Shown: positions 43,434-53,280 of the stretch, piece after piece | How positions within the stretch are numbered: the stretch's first letter is position 1 | How the letters are laid out: the number at the start of each line of letters is the position of its first letter | Assembly: GCF_014211975.1 (NCBI RefSeq) | Contig: NZ_CP060084.1 | Span: 1,550,001 to 1,614,000 of the forward strand | Reading direction: 5' to 3' | Source of the DNA: Teredinibacter haidensis | GTDB taxonomy: Bacteria; Pseudomonadota; Gammaproteobacteria; Pseudomonadales; Cellvibrionaceae | Length of the DNA stretch: 64,000 nucleotides | The notes under the pieces: model-generated | Databases searched by the model: none | What the model was told of the DNA's origin: nothing | What the model saw: only the letters and a program-made list of their open reading frames with translations | Made by a program: the position numbers and the translations under genes

Positions 43434-45032
43434 TTAATCTCTTAGCTCCTTGCGCAAAATTTTCCCCACATTTGATTTTGGTAGCGAATCACGAAACTCT
43501 ATTATTTTAGGGATCTTATAACGCGTAAGATTTTTACGACAATAGTTGTAAACCATTTCCTCAGTAACATTATCATTCGATGCGACCACAAAAAGCTTTA
43601 CCATCTCACCACATTTTGGATCGGGTAAACCAATAGCCGCTGCCTCTATAATGCCGGGCATTTGGCAAATGGTCTCTTCAATATCATTCGGGTACACATT
43701 AAAACCGGACACAAGAATCATATCTTTTTTTCGATCGACAATGCGTACCCAACCATCCGCGTTTATCTCGGCAATATCCCCTGTTTTCAGCCAGCCGTCA
43801 GAATCCAATACATTTTTCGTTTCCGCTTCATTTTGCCAGTAGCCCTGCATAACTTGAGGGCCGCGTATACACAGCTCACCGGCCTCATCGACGACAGTGT
43901 TACCCTCATCATCAATTAACTTCAGTTCCGTTTCCGCGAGCGCGACGCCAGTATACCCTGCTCGCATATCATCCAGTAAATTACTGCAAACTACCGGCGA
44001 CGTTTCTGTTAAACCGTAACCCTCACACACCTTGCACGCTGTTATATTTTCCCAGGCCTTTGCGGCGTCCTCGGTTAAGGCCATGCCGCCGGAGGCCGTT
44101 GCTTTCAAACGAGAAAAATCAACCGACTTAAATGGCTCATAACGACACAAAGCCGTAAATAGTGTGTTAATACCAGCAAATACTGTTATTTGGAAAGGTT
44201 TTATAGCCTTCACCAAGGCTTCCATATCTCGCGGGTTGGGAATTAATAGATTATGCTCGCCAAAAGAAAAGGCCGCCAACGCATGAACATTAAGCGCATA
44301 GATATGGTAGAGCGGTAAGCAGGCTACAAAAATTTCGTCACCTTCATCAAACGCCTGGGGTATCTGTGTAACTAATTGCCATACATTGTCGGCCATATTT
44401 TTATGACTGAGCATGGCACCCTTTGACACTCCCGTTGTACCTCCGGTGTACTGAAGAATCATTAGCGTATCGGGGGTAATGTCTGGTTTGGGAAAAGGCT
44501 TTGCCTTCGATCTCAGCGTCGTACGCAACGAAATTTGATGATCAAACTTAAATGGAGCAACCATTTTCTTGACATATTTAACAACCGTGTTAATTAGCCA
44601 ACGTTTGGGTGCTGGATGCAAATCAGCAATATTTGTTACGATTACCGTTTCAACATCGGTTTGACGAATAATACTCGCTGCATTGTGCGCAATATTTGAC
44701 AGCACAACCAAAGCCTTCGCACCACTATCACGTAGCTGGTACCGTGTTTCCCGCGGTGTATATAAGGGATTGGTATTAACGACGACCAACCCAGCACGCA
44801 TGGCGCCATATAAAACCACGGGAAACTGGAGGATATTGGGAAGTTGGATGGCAATTCTATCGCCTGCCTGAAGACCTAAATCATTGCGCAAATAGCTAGC
44901 GAACCGCTCACTTAGAGCATCAATCTCGCTATAGCTAAGAGTATGCCCCAAACAACTGTAGGCGGGTTTATCAGGGTAGCGTCTAAACGAATGTTCAAGA
45001 ATTTCTAGTGTATTTTTATATCTTGGTGTCAA
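43434..45032 (-). CDS. fadD: Long-chain acyl-CoA synthetase (FadD-like)
   Basis: 532 residues from TTG 45032, preceded by GGAG at good spacing. AMP-forming acyl-CoA ligase: P-loop motif LQYTGGTTGVSKGA, KVCEGYGLTETSPVVC (motif A5), then GWLKTGDIAEINADGWVRIVDRKKDMI (A7/A8) and a C-terminal lysine in KSNVGKILRKEL. It activates fatty acids at the membrane for beta-oxidation. The size fits FadD rather than the short AcsA group. Followed, after the intergenic gap, by an acyl-CoA dehydrogenase on the same strand, consistent with a fatty-acid degradation cluster. Confidence 0.9.
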   Translation of the reverse strand: MTPRYKNTLEILEHSFRRYPDKPAYSCLGHTLSYSEIDALSERFASYLRNDLGLQAGDRIAIQLPNILQFPVVLYGAMRAGLVVVNTNPLYTPRETRYQLRDSGAKALVVLSNIAHNAASIIRQTDVETVIVTNIADLHPAPKRWLINTVVKYVKKMVAPFKFDHQISLRTTLRSKAKPFPKPDITPDTLMILQYTGGTTGVSKGAMLSHKNMADNVWQLVTQIPQAFDEGDEIFVACLPLYHIYALNVHALAAFSFGEHNLLIPNPRDMEALVKAIKPFQITVFAGINTLFTALCRYEPFKSVDFSRLKATASGGMALTEDAAKAWENITACKVCEGYGLTETSPVVCSNLLDDMRAGYTGVALAETELKLIDDEGNTVVDEAGELCIRGPQVMQGYWQNEAETKNVLDSDGWLKTGDIAEINADGWVRIVDRKKDMILVSGFNVYPNDIEETICQMPGIIEAAAIGLPDPKCGEMVKLFVVASNDNVTEEMVYNYCRKNLTRYKIPKIIEFRDSLPKSNVGKILRKELRD

Positions 45033-45153
45033 AACAGGCTCCGAAAGTCTTTTATTCTGGGTATTGTTGGGCAGTAAGCAACGGCCTGCCGTGGCCTAAA
45101 AATAACCAGAAAACATCAAATTGCCAAGAAAAAATTTATTCGTTGGCAAATTA

Positions 45154-46938
45154 TTAAAACTCGTCCTCTTCAAGCGACATAAGGTTACCAGCGCCAGACT
45201 TGATTGTAACAACCAGCGTACGGGTCCTCGGCAGCAAGCGCTCAAAGTAAAATCGTGCGGTTTTTACTTTTGAATCATAAAAAGCCTGTTCTTCGCTACC
45301 TGTTATCGACAGTGCTTCCTCCGCTGCGCGAGCCCAAAAATATGCCAGTGTGATATAACCGGAATACATAAGGTAGTCCACCGCTGCAGCACCTACCTCT
45401 TCTGGATCGCTCATTGCCGCCATTCCCACATGCATTGTCAGTTCGCCCCACTCTTTATTTAACTCGGCAAGAGGCTGAACAAACTCAGCCATAACGTCAT
45501 TATTTTCGTTTGCCTGACAGTATTTGTGAATAATCTTCGTAAAACGCTTAAGCAACTCGCCCTCGCTCATCAGCACTTTTCGGCCTAGTAAATCGAGCGC
45601 TTGAATCCCGGTAGTGCCTTCGTAAAGCATCGCAATACGCGCGTCTCGAACGTTTTGCTCGACGCCCCACTCACGGATATATCCGTGTCCACCAAAACAC
45701 TGCATGGCGAGGTTAGCCGATTCAAATCCGGTTTCGGTAAGAAAGGCCTTCGCTATTGGCGTTAATAACGCCAGCAAGTCTTCAGCCTCCGACTTTTGAT
45801 CGCCCTCGGTATGCTGTTCAATGTCTACCAACTGGGAGGCATAGTAAATAAGCATACGTCCACCCTCTGCAAAAGCTTTCTGCGTCAGCAGCATACGGCG
45901 AACATCGGGATGAACAATAATAGGGTCGGCCGGCCCATCGGGGTTTTTCGCACCTGAAAGCGCGCGCATCTGCAACCGTTCACGGGTATAGACTAGTGAT
46001 TTCTGATACCCCAATTCTGCGTGGGCCAACCCCTGTGTTGCTGTTCCCAAACGAGCAGTGTTCATAAACGTAAACATGCAGTTAAGGCCTCGGTTGGGAG
46101 GTCCAACCAAAAAGCCTTTGGCAGAGTCGAAGTTGAGTACGCAGGTCGCATTGCCATGAATCCCCATCTTATGTTCCAAAGAACCACAGCTTACCTGGTT
46201 GCGCTCACCAATATTGCCCTCACTATCGGGCAGGTATTTCGGAACAACGAACAGGGAAATGCCTTTGGTTCCCGCAGGGGCATTGGGAAGTCGGGCTAAA
46301 ACAATATGAATGATATTTTCGGCTAGATCATGCTCACCAGCGGAAATAAATATTTTGGAACCGGTAATTGAATAGCTTCCATCCGACAAAGATTCGGCCT
46401 TGGTCTTTAACAAACCGAGATCGGTACCGCAGTGAGCCTCTGTCAAACACATGGTTCCGGTCCAGACGCCCTCAACAAGCTTTGTAAGATAGGCTTGTTT
46501 TTGCTCCTCGGTTCCGTGTAGCTCAAGTGTTTTCATGGCCCCATGAGACAAGCCCTGATACATGGACCAAGACCAGTTTGCTGTGCCGGTGAGTTCGTTT
46601 AGGACAGTTCCCAACGATTCGGGCAGCCCCTGACCACCGTGCTCAACTGAATGGCACATGGAGGGCCACCCCGCTTCAACAAATTGGGTGTAGGCTGCTT
46701 TAAAACCTACCGGCGTAACCACTTCGCCGTCGACCCATTTACAGCCCTGCTCATCACCAATAGCGTTGAGAGGCGCAATCACCTTTTCACAAAATTTGGC
46801 GCCTTCCTCAAGTACTGCGTTTACCAATTCTGGAGAACTTTCCTCTCCACTAGGTAGTTTGGCGCAATGAGCCTCGTAACCCAACAACTCATACAAAACG
46901 AACTGAATATCTCGCAATGGGGCTTTGTAGTCAGACAT
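45154..46938 (-). CDS. Acyl-CoA dehydrogenase with C-terminal extension
   Basis: 594 residues from ATG 46938, behind GAGGAGATAGGA; the frame opens 8 codons earlier. An FAD acyl-CoA dehydrogenase: MCLTEAHCGTDLGLL, SITGSKIFISAGEHD, and LAMQCFGGHGYIREWGVEQNVRDARI, the C-terminal helical domain. The added last 130 residues belong to the larger subgroup with an acyl-CoA dehydrogenase C-terminal region. It works in the cytosol on fatty acyl-CoAs, feeding electrons to ETF. Neighbour of fadD and an AraC-type regulator. Confidence 0.92.
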   Translation of the reverse strand: MSDYKAPLRDIQFVLYELLGYEAHCAKLPSGEESSPELVNAVLEEGAKFCEKVIAPLNAIGDEQGCKWVDGEVVTPVGFKAAYTQFVEAGWPSMCHSVEHGGQGLPESLGTVLNELTGTANWSWSMYQGLSHGAMKTLELHGTEEQKQAYLTKLVEGVWTGTMCLTEAHCGTDLGLLKTKAESLSDGSYSITGSKIFISAGEHDLAENIIHIVLARLPNAPAGTKGISLFVVPKYLPDSEGNIGERNQVSCGSLEHKMGIHGNATCVLNFDSAKGFLVGPPNRGLNCMFTFMNTARLGTATQGLAHAELGYQKSLVYTRERLQMRALSGAKNPDGPADPIIVHPDVRRMLLTQKAFAEGGRMLIYYASQLVDIEQHTEGDQKSEAEDLLALLTPIAKAFLTETGFESANLAMQCFGGHGYIREWGVEQNVRDARIAMLYEGTTGIQALDLLGRKVLMSEGELLKRFTKIIHKYCQANENNDVMAEFVQPLAELNKEWGELTMHVGMAAMSDPEEVGAAAVDYLMYSGYITLAYFWARAAEEALSITGSEEQAFYDSKVKTARFYFERLLPRTRTLVVTIKSGAGNLMSLEEDEF

Positions 46939-47094
46939 TCCTATCTCCTCTTGTGGTCTCAATCCCTGATATACAGTTTAGCTGTATTGGCAAATAGGTA
47001 CATCACCGTTTGTGCTAACAATCGACTTCTTATAGCTGGATACACGAACACAAACGATGCAATTGCGAAAACGATCTAATTCTCTATCAAATAG

Positions 47095-47661
47095 CTAACC
47101 CTTTACAGCCTGCGGGGGAAAACGTGCGAATAAATCTTTCAGTAAACGCGCCACGCGAGCTTTGCGCTCTTCCGGCGTTGGATTTTTCCGGATTTTGCCT
47201 TCAGTCGAGCCACGCCATATAACATCGTCAGTTTTAGCATCAAGAATATCGACAATAATACTGCCCTGCTGGAAATAGGTGTTCTTCACTTCCGGGGTTT
47301 CAAGACCGTAGTGATAGCCATAACCGCCACGGAACATACCAAATGTTGCATTAAAGGTATCAACCTTCATACGTTCTTCTACCACAAGGAAAAAGCGCAC
47401 TAAAAAGTCGGCCTGCTCTTTTTCCGCCAAAGTGTAGCGCTTTGCTAATTCAGCCGTCATTAACTGTTCAACCCGTTCAATTTCCAACTCGGAAACCTTG
47501 GGGTTTTCATATACTGATGTGTCTACGTCTAGCATTGCATAACGACGTAAATTGGAAAAATCGTAACCTTCGCGATAATCAACAGAAGATGGCTGGTTGG
47601 CGCAGCCAGAAATAAGGACGATCAGTGATAATAAACCTGAGAACTTCTTCAATAACGACAT
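47095..47661 (-). CDS. DUF4136 lipoprotein
   Basis: 188 residues. Lipoprotein signal ending ISGC (Cys20). The mature part has the DUF4136 layout: a VDYREGYDFSNLRRYA start, a helical KVSELEIERVEQLMTAELAKRY, and the strands QGSIIVDILDAKTDDVIWRGSTEG followed by a C-terminal helix ending LFARFPP. The family is made of outer-membrane-associated lipoproteins of unknown function. Position near the acyl-CoA genes and AraC is not informative. Confidence 0.85.
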   Translation of the reverse strand: MSLLKKFSGLLSLIVLISGCANQPSSVDYREGYDFSNLRRYAMLDVDTSVYENPKVSELEIERVEQLMTAELAKRYTLAEKEQADFLVRFFLVVEERMKVDTFNATFGMFRGGYGYHYGLETPEVKNTYFQQGSIIVDILDAKTDDVIWRGSTEGKIRKNPTPEERKARVARLLKDLFARFPPQAVKG

Positions 47662-47712
47662 TACAGGTTCCTCTTTATTGTTTTAATGATTGGGTTTAAA
47701 TAACGCTTCTCT

Positions 47713-48783
47713 CTAATGAGACACTAGCTTCCTTGTAGAGTTTTGATCTAACCGGGCTCTATACGCACCAGGCGTTTGTCCTGTCCATTTTTTAAACGAC
47801 CTAAAAAATGCACTGGGCTCATCGAAACCCAATTTGTCTGCGATATCAGAACTGGATAATTCCTGACACGAAAGATAATAAATTGCAGCCTCCATTCGAC
47901 AATCATCTTTCAGTTTTTGATAAGACGCCCCCTCTTTTGCCAACTGCCTGCGCAGGGTGGTCACAGACATGTTCAATTGGCTTGCAAGGTGTTCCGCAGA
48001 CGGTATCGCCCGGCTTACATCGCGCTTTAAAATATTACGCACACGTTGCGCAAAGTTAAGCATTGATGGATCTTCGGTCACCAGGTGATAAGGCGCCGTG
48101 CTCAAAAATGCCATAACCGAATCACTATCCTGAACGAGCGGATACTCCAAACACTCTACGGAAAACGCAAAGCCATTCCGACTACAGTTATGAACAATAT
48201 TGGCCCCGTGTACATAAGCCAATGGTTTTTCTACGTGCTCTTGAGAAAACGAAAGCTGGATAGAATTCAGGCGAATGCTTTTACCGGTTAACCATTCTGC
48301 AAATTTATGCCAAACAATAATAGAGGTTAGAATGGAGGATGGGTCAGCATTATTGATTAGCGAGTCAAACTCTCCCTGGGAGGAAGAGTGAACAGGCGCC
48401 ATATAAACAATCGCTTCATTATTAATTCTTTCCAGGCGGATGCGAGTTTTCATCCCCCGGCAAATTTCAGCAAATTCACCTGCCCGTATAACCACCTGCT
48501 GTAAATTCATACAACTGAGCAACGTCAGACACATCATGCGAAAAGATCCCAAAGGGACTTTTTCGCCAACAAACATACCAAACCACTCATTTTCCGTTAC
48601 ACGCATCACCGCCTGATAAAGCAGGCTATAACAGCGACCGGTAATTTCGTCGTTTTGAGTGAGATCACTCCAGGTACATTGAGCAATTTCCAGTATTTCG
48701 TTTTTATCACACCCCGAGGCTTCGGCCTGCTCAAGCAGACGTATCGCATATTCGCTGGGAACCATAGGGGTCAACGTGTTCAT
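47713..48783 (-). CDS. AraC-family regulator with arabinose-binding-type N-domain
   Basis: 356 residues. An N-terminal ligand domain of the PF12625 kind (as in OruR, ArgR-like and PA-type regulators, with TVVIRAGEFAEICRG-like stretch) and a C-terminal pair of helix-turn-helices (SAEHLASQLNMSVTTLRRQLAKEG and SSSDIADKLGFDEPSAFFRSFKKWTGQTPGAYR, given here in part). Cytosolic. Its ATG overlaps the stop of the small membrane protein by 4 bases (ATGA). Lying beside the acyl-CoA genes, it may regulate them, but nothing in the sequence proves it. Confidence 0.9.
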   Translation of the reverse strand: MNTLTPMVPSEYAIRLLEQAEASGCDKNEILEIAQCTWSDLTQNDEITGRCYSLLYQAVMRVTENEWFGMFVGEKVPLGSFRMMCLTLLSCMNLQQVVIRAGEFAEICRGMKTRIRLERINNEAIVYMAPVHSSSQGEFDSLINNADPSSILTSIIVWHKFAEWLTGKSIRLNSIQLSFSQEHVEKPLAYVHGANIVHNCSRNGFAFSVECLEYPLVQDSDSVMAFLSTAPYHLVTEDPSMLNFAQRVRNILKRDVSRAIPSAEHLASQLNMSVTTLRRQLAKEGASYQKLKDDCRMEAAIYYLSCQELSSSDIADKLGFDEPSAFFRSFKKWTGQTPGAYRARLDQNSTRKLVSH

Positions 48784-49034
48784 TGTTCGGGATCTTTTTC
48801 TCTTGGTTTAAAGTGATCGTCATCGTCTCGATTATTCCACCAGCGTAACAACAATGCCAGCGGTGCGGTAATCAGCATTATTACAACAATTCCGGCCAGG
48901 CTAAACCACAGCGCAGTCAGCACTTTTTCAACGGGGTAACCAAAGCGAACCACCATCATCCAAACCGCTGCAGCACCCGCAAACAGGGTCACTAACAGAT
49001 TAAACCGCTTATTAACTTTAAATCGTACTTTCAA
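48780..49034 (-). CDS. Small two-helix membrane protein
   Basis: 84 residues with a basic N-terminus (MKVRFKVNKRF) and two hydrophobic helices (VTLFAGAAAVWMMVV and WFSLAGIVVIMLITAPLALLL), then a charged tail with RDDDDHFKPREKDPEQ. No family recognised. It is translationally coupled to the AraC-type regulator (4-base overlap), so the pair is made together, which may mean the regulator's function involves the membrane. Confidence 0.7.
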   Translation of the reverse strand: MKVRFKVNKRFNLLVTLFAGAAAVWMMVVRFGYPVEKVLTALWFSLAGIVVIMLITAPLALLLRWWNNRDDDDHFKPREKDPEQ

Positions 49035-49066
49035 TTTTTACCTACTCAATCACTCAGCGAGTGCAA

Positions 49067-49489
49067 TTATAAAAATGTATTTTCCTGCATCCACTCACAA
49101 CTGACCTGCTGTATTCCAGCGCCAGGCACGTGGCAATCGGATCTGCTCTCCCAGGTAAAGGTATGAACACCGGTAAGCTCGGTTTCAAGGTGAACAACTG
49201 CAGATACCCAATACATTCGGTTAAGCAAGGATTCAAATTTTTCCATCCACTGCGCCCACTCGTACTCAATCGCCTTGTAAGAGGCACCAAAGTGCATAAC
49301 TTCGGTTTGATAGCGCTCGCTGGATTGCTCAACTCGAGGAATGGCAAACATTTCCTGGCAAAGATGAGGCCATTCGTCTGCCCTGGGCAATGAGAGCATA
49401 GCCGCGCGATTTACGCTGCGTCTTTCTGCATTCTCATTAAAATGAATAGCATCTTTAATGCAACCGTACACTATCGATTCCTGATCCAT
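49067..49489 (-). CDS. Conserved-looking protein of unknown function
   Basis: 140 residues from ATG 49489, behind AAGG; the frame opens at 49522 but MDQESIVYG is the better start. Soluble, without signal peptide. It is rich in aromatic and charged residues (ADEWPHLCQEMFAIPR, YEWAQWMEKFESLLNRMYW, AVVHLETELTGVHTFTWES). No motif I can name. It lies 17 bases after the lytic transglycosylase gene on the same strand and may share its operon with ligA. Confidence 0.65.
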   Translation of the reverse strand: MDQESIVYGCIKDAIHFNENAERRSVNRAAMLSLPRADEWPHLCQEMFAIPRVEQSSERYQTEVMHFGASYKAIEYEWAQWMEKFESLLNRMYWVSAVVHLETELTGVHTFTWESRSDCHVPGAGIQQVSCEWMQENTFL

Positions 49490-49506
49490 AACGTTTAACC
49501 TTATTG

Positions 49507-50121
49507 TTAGAACGGCCACCACCAGGAGGAATCCAGGCGATCCTCACATTTTGCCAATTGTGATTGGTAGCGTCTTGCGCGTGTATCAACTTTGTTGGCA
49601 ACGGCCACCAGCCATTTTTTCGATTTGTATGTGCGACGACTATAGCCACCGTGACCTTCGTGATAGGCAAGGTACAGGTTTTTAGTGTCACTCGCCGCAA
49701 CTCTAGATTTCTTAACACTGATACTGTTATACCAAGCGACAAAATCGATAGCGTCGTCAAACTCATCTCTATCAGCACCCCAGTGACCGGTTTTGTCTTT
49801 ATACCAATCCCAGGTTTCATCCTTAGCCTGGGAATAGCCATAGGCGCTACTTTTACGCGGACCAGGAATAAAACCCAGTATTTTCTTTCTTGGCGGCTTT
49901 GCTTTAGGTACAAACCGGCTCTCTTGATGCATTATCGCCATATTGGTTGATATCGGAATCCCCCAACGTTTGGAGGCTTTTTTGGCATCTTTATACCAGC
50001 CATCTTTCTCATCAAATATATGGCAGATATTATCCTGATGTTTGGGCGGCGAGGACGCACAAGCAGAGAGAACGCCGATCATCAAGAACACAACAACTGT
50101 TTTCCCCGAACGTAACAACAT
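49507..50121 (-). CDS. Lytic transglycosylase lipoprotein (SLT domain)
   Basis: 204 residues. Lipoprotein signal ending LSAC (Cys21). The SLT fold is visible: MAIMHQESRFVPKA with the catalytic Glu, then SAYGYSQAKDETWDWYK (the family's GLMQ/GYSQ segment), AWYNSISVKKS and YLAYHEGHGGYSRRTYKSK. It would cut peptidoglycan strands from the outer membrane. It starts 1 base after the ligA stop and is thus in the smc-zipA-ligA transcript. The mostly positively charged middle (KPPRKKILGFIPGPRKS) is unusual. Confidence 0.85.
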   Translation of the reverse strand: MLLRSGKTVVVFLMIGVLSACASSPPKHQDNICHIFDEKDGWYKDAKKASKRWGIPISTNMAIMHQESRFVPKAKPPRKKILGFIPGPRKSSAYGYSQAKDETWDWYKDKTGHWGADRDEFDDAIDFVAWYNSISVKKSRVAASDTKNLYLAYHEGHGGYSRRTYKSKKWLVAVANKVDTRARRYQSQLAKCEDRLDSSWWWPF

Positions 50122-50122
50122 A

Positions 50123-52156
50123 CTACAAAGACTCCATAAAACTCAGAAATGTGGCTTCATCCATAATTTCAATATTTAATTTTTCGGCCTTTGCCCGCTT
50201 TGCACCCGCACCGGGGCCGGCAACGACACAATGCGTTTTAGCTGAAACACTACCTGCCACTTTGGCGCCCTTTGCCAACAGCAGCTCTTTTGCGTGATCT
50301 CGAGTCATCGTTTCTAGGCTGCCGGTAAGCACATAGGTTTTACCCGCAAGCGGCAGATCCTGTTGTTCAACCGGATCAATTTCCTGCCAATGAACACCCG
50401 CAGTTTTTAAAGCCTCAACCGCCTTTAAATTGTTGTCCTGTTGAAAAAAATCATGCACAAAATGCGCGACCACCGGGCCGACATCATCCACCTCCATCAA
50501 TGCCTCTATTTCCGCTTGCACCAACTTCTCCAGCGAGCCGAAGTATTGGGCAAGGTTTCTTGCCGTCGCCTGCCCAACCTCGCGAATACCCAGTGAAAAC
50601 AGAAAGCGTGACAAGGTAGTTTCACGGCTAACATCTAAGGCTCTAAGCAGGTTTTCCGCCGACTTAAGCCCCATACGCTCAAGTCCGGCAATTTGTTCAC
50701 AACTTAAGGTAAACAAATCCGCGACTTGGTGGATCAAACCTTCATCCACCAGCTGCTCAACCAGCTTGTCGCCCAGCCCATCGATATCCATCGCCTGGCG
50801 ACTGGCAAAGTGTTTAATAGCTTCTTTTCGCTGAGCCTCGCAAACCAGACCGCCACTGCACCGCGCAACGGCTTCCCCCTCCAGAGTCTCAACCAAAGAG
50901 CCACATACCGGACAGTGTTCCGGAAAGCTGATCTCACGCCGATTTTCGCCATTCTTACCCGGCACCACGGCCACAACTTTAGGAATAACATCGCCAGCTC
51001 TGCGAACAATCACCGAATCGCCAATTCTTACACCTAAACGCTGTATTTCATCGCGGTTGTGCAGCGTTGCATTCGAGACGGTTACTCCGCCGACAAACAC
51101 CGGTTCCAGACGGGCAACTGGCGTAATAGCCCCCGTGCGCCCCACCTGAAACTCAACATCATTCAAGCGGGTAATTTCTTCCTGAGCGGGGAATTTGTGG
51201 GCGATAGCCCAGCGCGGCGCACGGGAAACAAAACCCAACCGCCGCTGCAGAGGGATGCTATTGACCTTAAAGACGATACCATCGATATCGTAGGCCAACC
51301 CTGCCCGCCTTTGCTCAAGCTGAGCATAGTAATTGAGACACCCCTGCACACCATCCACCACGCTCAGCTCTTCACTGACGACAAATCCCCAGCCCTGTAA
51401 CTGCAGAAGTATCTGCGCATGGGCACCCTTAAGCTCACCTTCAACATAGCCAACGTTGTAGGCGCACATAACTAACGGTCGACGGGCAGTAACGGTAGAG
51501 TCCAGCTGGCGTAAACTACCGGCAGCGGCATTACGTGGGTTTACGAAGATTTTTTCCCCGCGCGCGATAGCCCGCTGGTTAAGCTGCTCAAAACCCCGCT
51601 TGGGCATAAATATTTCGCCGCGAACCTCAAGCACCGCAGGATAATCGTCGCCCTGTAAACGCAGAGGTATGGAACCGATAGTACGCACGTTCTGGGTAAT
51701 ATTTTCACCCGTTGTGCCATCACCACGGGTTGCCCCGCGCTCCAACACACCGTCGCGATAAAGCAGGCTAACGGCAATACCATCAAACTTCGGTTCACAG
51801 CTGTATTCGAGCTCATCTGCTTGCTTTAACCTTTCTTTTAAACGCTTATCGAACGCCTGCATATCCTCTGCGCTGAAGGCATTATCCAACGACAACATCG
51901 GCATTTCATGGAGAACCGTCTCGAATTCCGTTAAAGGCAAAGCGCCAACCCTTTGAGTCGGCGAGGATTCGGTTAATAGTGGGGGAAATGCCTGCTCCAG
52001 GCTTTTGAGTTCCTGAAAGAGCCTGTCGTATTCCGCATCGGGTATCTCCGGCTGATCTAGGAGGTAATACTGTTTGTTGTGATAATTGAGTTGATTTGTT
52101 AATTCGTGACAGCGTGCGACAACGTCGGCAGGTGGCTGCTGATCTTGGTTACTCAT
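50123..52156 (-). CDS. ligA: NAD-dependent DNA ligase
   Basis: 677 residues, normal LigA. The AMP-accepting Lys123 lies in CEPKFDGIAVS; the four-Cys zinc finger begins CPVCGSLVET and ends CSGGLVCE; helix-hairpin-helix repeats and a C-terminal BRCT domain (LPLAGKTYVLTGSLETMTRDHA, shortened here) follow. It seals nicks in replication and repair with NAD+ as AMP donor. Order smc-zipA-ligA is the Pseudomonas-type arrangement; the zipA stop is 22 bases upstream. Confidence 0.97.
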   Translation of the reverse strand: MSNQDQQPPADVVARCHELTNQLNYHNKQYYLLDQPEIPDAEYDRLFQELKSLEQAFPPLLTESSPTQRVGALPLTEFETVLHEMPMLSLDNAFSAEDMQAFDKRLKERLKQADELEYSCEPKFDGIAVSLLYRDGVLERGATRGDGTTGENITQNVRTIGSIPLRLQGDDYPAVLEVRGEIFMPKRGFEQLNQRAIARGEKIFVNPRNAAAGSLRQLDSTVTARRPLVMCAYNVGYVEGELKGAHAQILLQLQGWGFVVSEELSVVDGVQGCLNYYAQLEQRRAGLAYDIDGIVFKVNSIPLQRRLGFVSRAPRWAIAHKFPAQEEITRLNDVEFQVGRTGAITPVARLEPVFVGGVTVSNATLHNRDEIQRLGVRIGDSVIVRRAGDVIPKVVAVVPGKNGENRREISFPEHCPVCGSLVETLEGEAVARCSGGLVCEAQRKEAIKHFASRQAMDIDGLGDKLVEQLVDEGLIHQVADLFTLSCEQIAGLERMGLKSAENLLRALDVSRETTLSRFLFSLGIREVGQATARNLAQYFGSLEKLVQAEIEALMEVDDVGPVVAHFVHDFFQQDNNLKAVEALKTAGVHWQEIDPVEQQDLPLAGKTYVLTGSLETMTRDHAKELLLAKGAKVAGSVSAKTHCVVAGPGAGAKRAKAEKLNIEIMDEATFLSFMESL

Positions 52157-52178
52157 GAAAATCTCTCTGCCGAATAGA

Positions 52179-53216
52179 TCAAGCTCTCGCTAACCGTTGC
52201 TTTCGCTCGTATTCCACTACGCGCTGACGGTCATATTCGATGGTTTGTTGGGTCATCACACTGCGATTTTTATCTTTAAGCTCACCGTTTAGCGCTAGCG
52301 CGAGAGCCTTCGCGGTAGCCGCCATATCGTCGTAAGCGCGAATACTCAGACCTTCCGGGAGCTCCCCATCTTCATCGGTAATCTCCAGCGGCAAACTTAA
52401 GAACAAGCTAACACCGGGAGTCTCGAACTCTTTCATTTTGGCGAGATTAAACGTACCGGGCACAACCATATTGGCAAGACTATAGAGCACGGGACCATCG
52501 CCATCATCATTAATATGCCGGTGAAAAATGTCCATCGCACCCAACCTCATGCCATCCTCCATTAGGGCAGACAATAATGCCTCACCCTCAAAGCGCATAC
52601 CTGACCGAGCCATCACATTAATAATCAGCACTTCATCGGGCTGCTGGAAACTCGGCTCGTCCGGCGCAGTTTTGCGGGGTTCCTTCTTCGCTTCTTTTTT
52701 TACCTGCGCGGCTTTGCGGGTTTCGTTCTTCGGTTCTTCTCTTACCGGCACGGGTTCGGGATCTCGAACCTCTTGCGCGGGGACATCATCATCCAGAGAC
52801 TCCAGATCGCCCAGTACCGGCTCGTTTACACGCTCCAGTTCCTCCTCCATTACAACACCCTCAGGCGCCTCTTCTGCGACAGAATCCATCAGCATGGGGA
52901 CATGCTCGTCCAGATTTAGCGTTACCTGCTCGGGGATACGATTGGGCGCTCCCACGGTGATTTTTTTAGAAAGGTAGGTTTGCTTGAGGTTCTGATTAAC
53001 CGATGTCGCGTGCTCGGGATCCCGATACTCGGCAACCCGCGCACCACCAGAGGGGAACTCGCTGGAACTGACAGCCGTTTCTACTCTGCTATCAGCCTTT
53101 TCGGCATTTTTTGACAGCTGCAGGCTCGCACGCCGCGATTGCCGCATTCTGCGAAAACCGTCCAACAGTATACCTACAATTAGCAAAACGATTATAACCG
53201 TTAACCAATCTCGCAT
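52179..53216 (-). CDS. zipA: Cell division protein ZipA
   Basis: 345 residues with the ZipA plan: an N-terminal membrane helix (WLTVIIVLLIVGILLDGF) facing outward, a long charged Pro/Glu-rich linker (about 100-200) and the C-terminal FtsZ-binding domain (VLIINVMARSGMRFEGEALL...FSLANMVVPGTFNLAKMKEF). It tethers the FtsZ ring to the inner membrane. Between smc and ligA, the usual place. The linker is compositionally biased and would be poorly conserved in relatives. Confidence 0.94.
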   Translation of the reverse strand: MRDWLTVIIVLLIVGILLDGFRRMRQSRRASLQLSKNAEKADSRVETAVSSSEFPSGGARVAEYRDPEHATSVNQNLKQTYLSKKITVGAPNRIPEQVTLNLDEHVPMLMDSVAEEAPEGVVMEEELERVNEPVLGDLESLDDDVPAQEVRDPEPVPVREEPKNETRKAAQVKKEAKKEPRKTAPDEPSFQQPDEVLIINVMARSGMRFEGEALLSALMEDGMRLGAMDIFHRHINDDGDGPVLYSLANMVVPGTFNLAKMKEFETPGVSLFLSLPLEITDEDGELPEGLSIRAYDDMAATAKALALALNGELKDKNRSVMTQQTIEYDRQRVVEYERKQRLARA

Positions 53217-53280
53217 GCCTTATCTCTTCCCCCTAAAAATCTTTATATAACAGTTTGTTACGGAACTTATCTCAAAAAAA

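Noticed and set aside
49564..49950. 128-codon ORF opposite the transglycosylase gene
   Set aside because: Antisense of the SLT gene, which has a clear signal and catalytic motif.
52528..52977. 149-codon plus-strand ORF inside zipA
   Set aside because: Ser-rich antisense of the zipA linker; composition follows from the opposite strand.
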